A DNA stretch of 13,598 nucleotides, from positions 1 through 13,598 of the forward strand of contig DAIEQT010000169.1 in assembly GCA_027347545.1 (NCBI GenBank). Reading direction: 5' to 3'. The notes under the pieces were generated by a model that worked only from the letters and a program-made list of their open reading frames with translations, was not told the DNA's origin and did no database searches. The position numbers were made by a program, and so were the translations under genes. Shown one piece after another: positions 1 to 5,384 of this stretch (position 1 is the first letter of the stretch; each line of letters starts with the position of its first letter). The DNA is from Ignavibacteria bacterium (lineage in GTDB: Bacteria; Bacteroidota; Ignavibacteria; Ignavibacteriales; Melioribacteraceae).

Positions 1-1
1 T

Positions 2-103
2 GCAGTAGTTTTTTGCGCCAGCCGTCCAGCACACGTTAACATAGCAGAAATTACTTTGTTAGCAGCAAGACAAGCTTCTGCGACTATTTCTCACAGGGAA
101 TAG
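2..103 (+). CDS. Short-chain dehydrogenase/reductase, C-terminal fragment
   Basis: Only the last 33 codons are in the window; the 5' part lies beyond the left edge. The visible tail has the sequence SRPAHVNIAEITLLAARQAS, and the gene stops with TAG. Classical SDR oxidoreductases of the YdfG / 3-hydroxy acid dehydrogenase type end with a similar segment: a short loop, then P-x-H-V-N-I-x-E-I, then a strand and a short tail. I infer an NAD(P)-dependent oxidoreductase. The Rossmann glycine motif and the YxxxK catalytic pair are not visible, so substrate and cofactor cannot be named. A hairpin terminator follows five bases after the stop, which fits the end of a transcription unit. Confidence 0.6.
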   Translation, partial: AVVFCASRPAHVNIAEITLLAARQASATISHRE

Positions 104-107
104 AATT

Positions 108-138
108 AAAAAAAGGCTGGTGTTTGCCAGCCTTTTTT
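108..138. terminator. Bidirectional hairpin terminator
   Basis: A 6-bp perfect stem GGCTGG (115-120) / CCAGCC (127-132) with a 6-nt loop is flanked by an A-run on the left (108-114) and a T-run on the right (133-138). Including the A/T flanks, the stem can extend to about 12 bp. It sits between the SDR gene (+) and the YciO-type gene (-), which face each other, and the A/T flanks let it work in both directions. Confidence 0.85.
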
Positions 139-169
139 GTCTATGTACTCACTACTAAATACTAACTGC

Positions 170-781
170 TCAATAAAAATAACTTACATCACCGGCACCT
201 TCGCGTAAAACTTCCGGTTCTTCCCGGCTTAAATCAATTATACTGGAAGGTTCACCATCCAAAGGACCAACGGAAAGCATTAAGTCAACTTGGTTTTCAA
301 AAATCAATTTAATTTCTTCCGCATTGTAGAGCAGGTCGCCATTTCGCTTTGTAACACTTGTGCTAACAATTGGATTTCCAAGTTCTTTAGTTAACTCCAA
401 GGCGATATTATGATCGGGCACACGTATTCCAACTGTCTCCCGTTTTGTCCATAATTTTTTAGGAACTTCTTTAGCTGCGGGTAAAACAAAAGTGTAAGGA
501 CCCGGCAGCAGTTTCTTCATTGTTTTATATGCATAATCTGAAACCCTGGCGTATTTGGCGATGTCTTTTAAGTTGGGGCAAATAAAGCTAAATAATTTTG
601 TCCCGGCGTCTTGCTTGATGTAATACACTCGTTCAAGCGCTTCTCTGTTAAATATGTCGCAGCCAATACCGTAAACCGTATCGGTTGGATAAATAACAAC
701 ACCACCGCTTCTTAACACTTCAACCGCTTTATTGATGAATCTTAATTGAGGCGTAACCGGATGAAGTTCGTAGTATTCCAT
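170..781 (-). CDS. yciO: YciO-type Sua5/TsaC (YrdC-domain) protein
   Basis: A 203-residue YrdC-domain protein. TsaC/Sua5 relatives make threonylcarbamoyl-AMP from threonine, bicarbonate and ATP for the t6A tRNA modification. Start: the ATG at 781 is preferred over an upstream in-frame start at 871 because AAGGAG lies 6 nt before it (788-793 on the + strand), and because the resulting N-terminus, with LHPVTPQLRFINKAV, aligns from the first residues with E. coli YciO as I remember it (206 aa). The core motif YPTDT is at residues 31-35, with the family PGPYTFVLP loop near the middle. The KxR and SxN residues of true TsaC appear changed: KQD at 56-58 and S-V-T in the STSVTK segment. YciO is generally regarded as a weak or functionally uncertain TsaC paralogue, so t6A synthesis is not assured. 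The gene is transcribed away from the MFS gene and ends at the shared terminator. Confidence 0.88.
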   Translation of the reverse strand: MEYYELHPVTPQLRFINKAVEVLRSGGVVIYPTDTVYGIGCDIFNREALERVYYIKQDAGTKLFSFICPNLKDIAKYARVSDYAYKTMKKLLPGPYTFVLPAAKEVPKKLWTKRETVGIRVPDHNIALELTKELGNPIVSTSVTKRNGDLLYNAEEIKLIFENQVDLMLSVGPLDGEPSSIIDLSREEPEVLREGAGDVSYFY

Positions 782-1048
782 AATATACTCCTTCCTTAAT
801 AGATTGATATAACTAAGCAGAATAGATTGAAATTTTGCCGCACGCAAAAACAACTGCGGCGTTATACACACACCCGCTCTTGTTGGAATAAACGTTTTTT
901 TTGTGGAAATGGTTCTGGAAAGAATTTAGAACAGCTTTTCTCTGCATCTCGAGGTTCTTCGAAAAGTTCTGCCTTAAGTAAGTGAGTTATAAACAAATTG
1001 TCAATAGCTAATTTTTGTTATTTTTACCCCGGCACAAATTATTTTTTG

Positions 1049-2215
1049 ATGAAAAGCTTAAAAGGAATTTCGAAACAAGTTGTAATTCTTGGAATGGTAA
1101 GTCTGTTTACAGACTTTGCCAGCGAAATGCTTTATCCTATTACACCGTTATTTCTTACTGCAACGCTCGGTGCATCAATGACAGTTGTTGGTTTGATAGA
1201 AGGCGTTGCGGAAATTACTGCCGGTTTTCTAAAGGGCTATTTTGGCGCTCTGTCTGATAAACTTGGCAAGCGCTCAATATTTGTAATCATTGGCTATGGC
1301 TTATCCGGCGCGGTCAAATCTATCCCCGGAATAATTGCTACTGTTCCATCAATTATAACCGCAAGAATTATTGATAGAATCGGAAAGGGAATAAGAACAG
1401 CCCCGCGCGATGCGCTTCTTGCAGCGGAAGCAAATGGAAATACTGGCGCGGTGTTTGGATTTCACCGCGGCATGGATACACTTGGTGCTGTTGCCGGACC
1501 TCTTGCCGCGCTAGCTTTGTTATACTTTCTGCCGGGTCAATATCAAACAATTTACTTGATCGCTTTCATTCCCTCACTTTTCGCATTTGGATTTACGCTT
1601 GCTGTTAAAGAAAAGAAAACTTCGGTTTCAGCGCCAAAGAAAAAACTTTACTCACAGTTTTGGAAAGTTGCCCCGCGGGAATACAAGAAATTGTTAATTG
1701 CAATTGCGCTTTTTTCACTTGTCAACAGTAGCGATGTGTTTCTCATTCTTAAATCGAAAGATATTTCCGGCTCGGATATTACTTCGATACTCGGTTACGT
1801 CTTTTACAATTTTATTTATGCGCTTGCCTCTTACCCAATCGGATTATTAGCAGACCGCATCGGCAAAAGAAAAATGTTTGCCGCCGGTTTATTCATTTTT
1901 GCGTTGGTGTATCTCGGTTTTGGTGTTAGCGAAAATTCTCTGCTTGTTTGGGTACTTTTTACTTTGTACGGAATCTATGCTGCTTCAACGGAAGGTGTTT
2001 CCAAAGCGTGGGTTTCAGATCTTGTTCCGGCAGAATTTCGCGGAACTGCAATTGGTTTGTTAACCATGCTTTCAAGTTTTGCAGTAATGCTCGGTTCATT
2101 CCTCACCGGCATTTTGTGGGATCAGTTTGGTTCACAAGTCCCGTTTCTGTGTTCTTCTATTATAAGTTTGGGAATCGCAGTTTTACTCTATTGGTCTAAG
2201 AGGAGTTTTTCTTAG
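1049..2215 (+). CDS. MFS transporter
   Basis: A 388-residue polytopic inner-membrane protein with about 12 hydrophobic segments, the usual size for a Major Facilitator Superfamily permease. MFS signature motif A is visible in both halves: FGALSDKLGKR at residues 65-75, and LLADRIGKRK after the central loop. A conserved cytoplasmic stretch RIIDRIGKGIRTAPRD occupies residues 106-121, typical of a subgroup of uncharacterised MFS_1 permeases. The charged central loop (KEKKT...KKKLYSQF) separates the two six-helix bundles. Start: ATG 1049 (MKSLKGISK) gives a basic N-terminus directly before helix 1. An in-frame TTG at 998 would add 17 unusual residues, and neither start has a good Shine-Dalgarno site. 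The substrate cannot be told from sequence. The TAG stop is the first base-paired element of a long hairpin. Confidence 0.9.
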   Translation: MKSLKGISKQVVILGMVSLFTDFASEMLYPITPLFLTATLGASMTVVGLIEGVAEITAGFLKGYFGALSDKLGKRSIFVIIGYGLSGAVKSIPGIIATVPSIITARIIDRIGKGIRTAPRDALLAAEANGNTGAVFGFHRGMDTLGAVAGPLAALALLYFLPGQYQTIYLIAFIPSLFAFGFTLAVKEKKTSVSAPKKKLYSQFWKVAPREYKKLLIAIALFSLVNSSDVFLILKSKDISGSDITSILGYVFYNFIYALASYPIGLLADRIGKRKMFAAGLFIFALVYLGFGVSENSLLVWVLFTLYGIYAASTEGVSKAWVSDLVPAEFRGTAIGLLTMLSSFAVMLGSFLTGILWDQFGSQVPFLCSSIISLGIAVLLYWSKRSFS

Positions 2216-2265
2216 CGACTTTGCGCCTTTGCGAGAAAAAATGTCTCGCGGAGACGCAAAAGCTA
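2213..2265. repeat. Long imperfect hairpin of the CGCAAAGGCGC type
   Basis: The stem pairs TTTGCG (2220-2225) with CGCAAA (2255-2260), then a mostly paired CCTTT/GGAGA stretch, then GCGAGA (2231-2236) with TCTCGC (2244-2249), leaving a 7-nt loop. Outside a short mismatch, TAGC (2213-2216) pairs with GCTA (2262-2265), so the MFS stop codon is inside the structure. No T-run follows, so it is not a classical terminator; it could be a 3'-end RNA stabiliser or a REP-like repeat. The words TCTTAGC, GCGCCTTTGCG and GCGAGAAAAA recur after the GNAT gene near 11967-12004. Confidence 0.7.
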
Positions 2266-2321
2266 TTCTTCATTCTCAAACTCCATTTTGCTATTTTTCA
2301 CGAGCATTTATATAGAGATTT

Positions 2322-3008
2322 ATGATAAAGAAAAAGTTGGCGGTTGTTGCGGTTAGCGGCGGAATGGATAGCTGTGTTACTGCCGCAATTGCAAATCAAG
2401 AATATAGATTAGCTCTAATTCACATTAACTACGGGCAACGGACACAAACGCACGAATTGAATTCATTTAATGAGATTGCGGATTTTTACAATGTTGAAAA
2501 ACGGTTAGTAATTGATCTAAAGCATTTTGCACAGATTGGCGGCTCATCGCTTACGGATAATGCAATAGAAGTAACTAAGGCGGATTTAAGCAGTCACGAA
2601 ATTCCAAGTTCTTACGTTCCATTTAGGAATGCGAACATTTTGAGTGCATGTACAAGCTGGGCAGAAGTTATCGGCGCTAGTGCAATTTTTGTAGGCGCAG
2701 TTTACGAAGACGCTAGCGGCTACCCGGATTGCCGTCCCGAATTTTTTAACGCATACGAAAAAATGATTGATCTTGGCACAAAGCCGGAAACCAAAATTAA
2801 AATTGAAACACCAATCATCCATTTTTCCAAAGCGGATATTGTGAAGAAGGGAATTGAACTTGGCGCGCCGCTACACTTAACCTGGTCATGTTATCAAAGT
2901 GAAGATGCAGCTTGCGGTGTTTGCGATAGCTGCGCATTCCGTTTGCGTGGATTTGAACAAGCGGGCGTTGAAGATCCGATTCCGTATAAAGTAAAACCGA
3001 AGTATTGA
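2322..3008 (+). CDS. queC: 7-cyano-7-deazaguanine (preQ0) synthase QueC
   Basis: A 228-residue cytoplasmic enzyme that converts 7-carboxy-7-deazaguanine to preQ0 using ATP and ammonia, in the queuosine/7-deazapurine pathway. The PP-loop ATP-binding motif SGGMDS is at residues 12-17. The family motif YVPFRNANIL lies mid-protein, followed by GAVYEDASGYPDCRPEF. The C-terminal zinc site is intact: C190, C198, C201 and C204 in a C-x7-C-x2-C-x2-C pattern. The length is normal for QueC. The ATG at 2322 is preceded by AGAG and places the PP-loop close to the N-terminus as usual. queF, for the next step, follows about 310 bp downstream on the same strand. QueD and QueE are not in the window. Confidence 0.96.
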   Translation: MIKKKLAVVAVSGGMDSCVTAAIANQEYRLALIHINYGQRTQTHELNSFNEIADFYNVEKRLVIDLKHFAQIGGSSLTDNAIEVTKADLSSHEIPSSYVPFRNANILSACTSWAEVIGASAIFVGAVYEDASGYPDCRPEFFNAYEKMIDLGTKPETKIKIETPIIHFSKADIVKKGIELGAPLHLTWSCYQSEDAACGVCDSCAFRLRGFEQAGVEDPIPYKVKPKY

Positions 3009-3059
3009 GTGAAGAGTGAAGAACGTAGAGTGTAAAATAGCAATGATAAAGAATAGCAC

Positions 3060-3100
3060 GCGGATAACACGGATTTAGCAGATTTGCACGAATTATCCGC
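3060..3100. repeat. GCGGATAA inverted repeat (CACGGATTT-type)
   Basis: GCGGATAA (3060-3067) and TTATCCGC (3093-3100) form a perfect 8-bp inverted repeat around 25 bases. The inside repeats short GGAT/GATTT words (CACGGATTT, GCAGATTT). Repeats of this word composition are frequent between genes in bacteria of this group. No second copy is seen in this window. Confidence 0.55.
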
Positions 3101-3106
3101 TTGTAT

Positions 3107-3134
3107 CCCGCCTCGAACGACGTAGTCGGGCGGG
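3107..3134. repeat. GC-rich palindromic mini-repeat, copy A
   Basis: CCCGCC (3107-3112) pairs with GGCGGG (3129-3134), and the inner CGA/TCG bases can also pair. The sequence is much richer in G and C than its surroundings. It shares the pattern GCCTCG...AGTCG..GCGGGCG with copies near 3755-3790 and, inverted, 8785-8817. Confidence 0.55.
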
Positions 3135-3322
3135 CGTTCAGTCTGCGTTCTATTACATGTAGTTTTCACTAAAAAATTAAAAGAGCTCAGGCTCAAAATG
3201 ATCACTAAAGAAATAATATACCGCGAATTTAAAATTGAGCATGGATAAGAACCCTTCTCTTTTCTTCTTCTATTGAATTGTTTCAAAGCAATAAATTTTT
3301 CATCAAACAATTAGGTAAGTCA

Positions 3323-3679
3323 ATGTCGGATAAAACTAAAATCTTGGTTACGTTTCCTAATCCAAATCCGGAACGGGATTACACAATAATTCATTACGCG
3401 CCGGAGTTCACTTCTGTTTGTCAGGTAACCGGACAGCCGGATTACGCAACAATAGTTCTGGAATACATCCCGGACAAAATTTGCGTGGAGCTAAAGTCCT
3501 ACAAGTTTTATCTGCAATCTTACCGCAACGATGGAATCTACTTTGAAGCAGTTACAAATAAAATAGCTAACGATCTTATCAAAATTATGAAACCGCGTTA
3601 TCTAAAAGTACTGGCTAAGTTCAACACGCGCGGCGGAATTTCTTCTGATATAATCGTTGAGCATAAAAAAAGAAAATGA
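3323..3679 (+). CDS. queF: NADPH-dependent preQ0 reductase QueF (type I, unimodular)
   Basis: A 118-residue T-fold enzyme that reduces the nitrile of preQ0 to the amine of preQ1, the base inserted into tRNA on the way to queuosine. The catalytic segment FTSVCQVTGQPDY carries the thioimide-forming C33 and acid D40. The QueF signature ELKSYKFY (E-x-K-x-x-K-x-Y) is at residues 56-63, and E75 matches the substrate-binding Glu97 of B. subtilis QueF at a constant offset of 22. The residue before it, His96 in B. subtilis, is F74 here. Start: ATG 3323 (MSDKTKILV) follows AGGTAAG and fits the short unimodular form; an upstream start at 3278 would add 15 unlikely residues. queC is the gene before it. 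A MITE-like repeat begins 7 bp after the stop. Confidence 0.95.
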   Translation: MSDKTKILVTFPNPNPERDYTIIHYAPEFTSVCQVTGQPDYATIVLEYIPDKICVELKSYKFYLQSYRNDGIYFEAVTNKIANDLIKIMKPRYLKVLAKFNTRGGISSDIIVEHKKRK

Positions 3680-3685
3680 GGTCAA

Positions 3686-3819
3686 CTCAAAAGGGTAAAT
3701 TGTCATTTCGAGCGAAGTCGAGAAATGAACATTTTCGCTTCATTCACACTTCGACTCCTCGTCTCGCTGAGCGCGAGTCGAAGCGGGCGCTCAGTGTGAC
3801 TCTGAAAATGACTTTTGAG
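3686..3819. repeat. MITE-like palindromic element (GTCATTTCGAG type)
   Basis: A 134-bp element bounded by perfect 8-bp inverted ends CTCAAAAG (3686-3693) and CTTTTGAG (3812-3819). Nested inside are GTCATTT (3702-3708) / AAATGAC (3806-3812), TCACACT (3744-3750) / AGTGTGA (3793-3799) and CTTCGACTC (3749-3757) / GAGTCGAAG (3775-3783). The left part also has a local hairpin, TCATTTC (3703-3709) / GAAATGA (3722-3728). It carries no gene; a 61-codon open frame through it is a by-product. It separates queF from the lyase gene and is likely one copy of a dispersed family. I see no clear target-site duplication. Confidence 0.75.
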
Positions 3820-3854
3820 GAAGCCGCATCAACAAATTTTATAACTGACGAGAT

Positions 3855-3874
3855 TCAATGATAATAATCATTGA
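3855..3874. promoter_or_regulatory. Perfect palindrome in the leader of the lyase gene
   Basis: TCAATGAT (3855-3862) and ATCATTGA (3867-3874) are perfect 8-bp arms around a 4-bp AT centre. It ends 6 bases before the AAGGAG ribosome site (3881-3886) and 17 bases before the ATG. The position and symmetry suit a repressor or activator operator, or a small RNA hairpin affecting ribosome access. No factor can be assigned from the sequence. Confidence 0.5.
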
Positions 3875-3891
3875 GCATAAAAGGAGAAACC

Positions 3892-5280
3892 ATGGCTAAG
3901 AAAATTATTAAACACAGTTGGGCTGAACCGTACAAAATCAAAATGGTTGATCCGATAAAAGTTACCGACAAACCTTACAGACAAAAAGCAGCTAAAGAAG
4001 CGGGCTACAATACATTCCTATTAAAGAGCGAAGACGTTTACATTGATTTGCTAACCGACAGCGGCACGAATGCAATGAGCGATTATCAATGGGCTGGCTT
4101 AATGATGGGCGATGAAGCTTACGCCGGCAGCAAAAATTTCTACCATCTCTGGGATAACGTAAAAAAATATTATGGAATGCCATACTTCGTTCCAACGCAT
4201 CAAGGACGCGCGGCAGAGCACATGATTTCCAAAATCATGATTAAGCCGGGCGATTTCATTCCGGGCAATATGTACTTTACTACTACGCGCGTTCATCAAG
4301 AATTAGCCGGCGGAACATTTGTAGATGTAATTATAGATGAAGCTCACGATGCACAAAGCAAGCATCCATTCAAAGGAAACATTGATCCGAATAAATTGGA
4401 AGCGTTGATTAATAAAGTTGGTGCAAAGAAAATACCATACGTTTGCGTTGCCGGACCGGTAAACATGGCTGGCGGTCAACCATTTTCAATGGCTAACTTG
4501 AAAGAGATTTCAGCACTCACGAAAAAGTATGGAATCAAGCTTTGGTTTGATGGAACCCGCGCAACCGAAAATGCTTACTTCATTCAACAAAAAGAAAAAG
4601 GTTACGAAAAGAAAACCGTTGCTCAAATTCTGACAGAAATTTGTTCTTATTTTGACGGCATGTGGGTAAGCGCTAAGAAAGATCTGCTCGTTAACATTGG
4701 CGGATTTATCGCTACAAGAAATAAAAGAGTGTTTGATGAAGCCCGCAACATGGTAGTAATTTATGAAGGACTTCACAGCTACGGTGGTTTAGCCGGGCGC
4801 GATATGGAAGCAATGGCTCGCGGTATTGAAGAAATGGTTAGACCGGAAAACATCAGCATGCGCGTTAAGCAAGTTGAGTATTGCGGCAAGCAGCTTGAGT
4901 CATACGGAATTCCACTTGTTCAGCCTTATGGCGGTCACGCAATTTTTCTTGATGCAAAATTATTCTTACCTCATTTGAAGCAAGATCTTTTTCCGGCTCA
5001 ATCGCTTGCGGCAGAAATTTATGAAGACAGTGGTGTGCGTGGAATGGAGCGCGGACTTGTTTCATCCGGCCGTGATCCTAAAACCGGTGAGAACCGTTAT
5101 CCAAAACTCGAACTGGTACGCCTAACCTTCCCGAGACGCGTTTACACACAATCACATATTGATGTTATGGTTGAATCAATTGCGGAAGTTTTCGATAAGC
5201 GCAAAAAGATCAAAGGTTTGAAGATGGTTTACGAGCCGAAATATTTAAGATTCTTCCAGGCACGTTTTGTTAAGCTGTAA
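3892..5280 (+). CDS. tpl: Tyrosine phenol-lyase-type beta-eliminating lyase (tryptophanase family)
   Basis: A 462-residue cytoplasmic PLP enzyme. Family members cleave tyrosine to phenol, pyruvate and ammonia, or tryptophan to indole. Compared from memory with C. freundii tyrosine phenol-lyase (456 aa), the key residues keep a constant offset of +6: Y77 (Y71), R106 (R100), D220 and R223 (D214, R217), the PLP lysine K263 (K257) and R410 (R404). The three residues that favour tyrosine over tryptophan are present: T130 (T124), R387 (R381) and F454 (F448). L294 replaces M288. Tryptophanase has Asp, Ile and His at the three selectivity positions, so I favour the phenol-lyase reaction, although automatic annotation may say tryptophanase. 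Start: ATG 3892 has AAGGAG 5 nt upstream; a start at 3871 would lie in the leader palindrome. A terminator follows at 5313. Confidence 0.88.
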   Translation: MAKKIIKHSWAEPYKIKMVDPIKVTDKPYRQKAAKEAGYNTFLLKSEDVYIDLLTDSGTNAMSDYQWAGLMMGDEAYAGSKNFYHLWDNVKKYYGMPYFVPTHQGRAAEHMISKIMIKPGDFIPGNMYFTTTRVHQELAGGTFVDVIIDEAHDAQSKHPFKGNIDPNKLEALINKVGAKKIPYVCVAGPVNMAGGQPFSMANLKEISALTKKYGIKLWFDGTRATENAYFIQQKEKGYEKKTVAQILTEICSYFDGMWVSAKKDLLVNIGGFIATRNKRVFDEARNMVVIYEGLHSYGGLAGRDMEAMARGIEEMVRPENISMRVKQVEYCGKQLESYGIPLVQPYGGHAIFLDAKLFLPHLKQDLFPAQSLAAEIYEDSGVRGMERGLVSSGRDPKTGENRYPKLELVRLTFPRRVYTQSHIDVMVESIAEVFDKRKKIKGLKMVYEPKYLRFFQARFVKL

Positions 5281-5312
5281 TCGCTAACTCATCTTAAAAT
5301 TCTTATCTTCGC

Positions 5313-5351
5313 GGAGCCGGACATTTAGAAAATTGTTCCGGCTCCTTTTTT
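5313..5351 (+). terminator. Rho-independent terminator after the lyase gene
   Basis: GGAGCCGGA (5313-5321) pairs perfectly with TCCGGCTCC (5337-5345) around a 15-nt AT-rich loop, and TTTTTT (5346-5351) follows directly. It closes the lyase transcript 33 bases after its stop and separates it from glnD, 33 bp downstream. Confidence 0.92.
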
Positions 5352-5384
5352 ATCTGCTAACTCAAACTGGAAAGAATAAGCATT

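Larger units (their letters stand above)
3009..3322. other. Repeat-rich intergenic region between queC and queF
   Basis: This 314-bp gap has no convincing gene. It starts with a degenerate GTGAAGAGTGAAGAA stretch directly after the queC stop, followed by two palindromic repeats (listed separately). A 16-codon ORF, ATG 3198 to TAA 3248 (MITKEIIYREFKIEHG), is present but has no recognised family and no clear ribosome site; it may be debris. The last 70 bases are pyrimidine-rich and then AT-rich and probably carry the queF leader. I did not recognise a preQ1 riboswitch. Confidence 0.6.

Noticed and set aside
782..871. N-terminal extension of the YciO-type protein
   Set aside because: The extension reads as non-protein-like sequence, and a strong AAGGAG site precedes the inner ATG at 781, where family similarity begins.
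3198..3248. Tiny ORF MITKEIIYREFKIEHG as a GxxExxY-type remnant
   Set aside because: Too short, lacks the GxxExxY motif, and has no ribosome site; resemblance is not sufficient.
2216..3322. preQ1 riboswitch upstream of queC or queF
   Set aside because: No preQ1-I hairpin with the A-rich tail and no SD-sequestering pseudoknot could be recognised in either leader.
3676..3861. 61-codon open frame (MRSTQKGKLSF...) overlapping the queF stop
   Set aside because: It runs straight through the palindromic 134-bp repeat and has no family resemblance; it is a by-product of the repeat.
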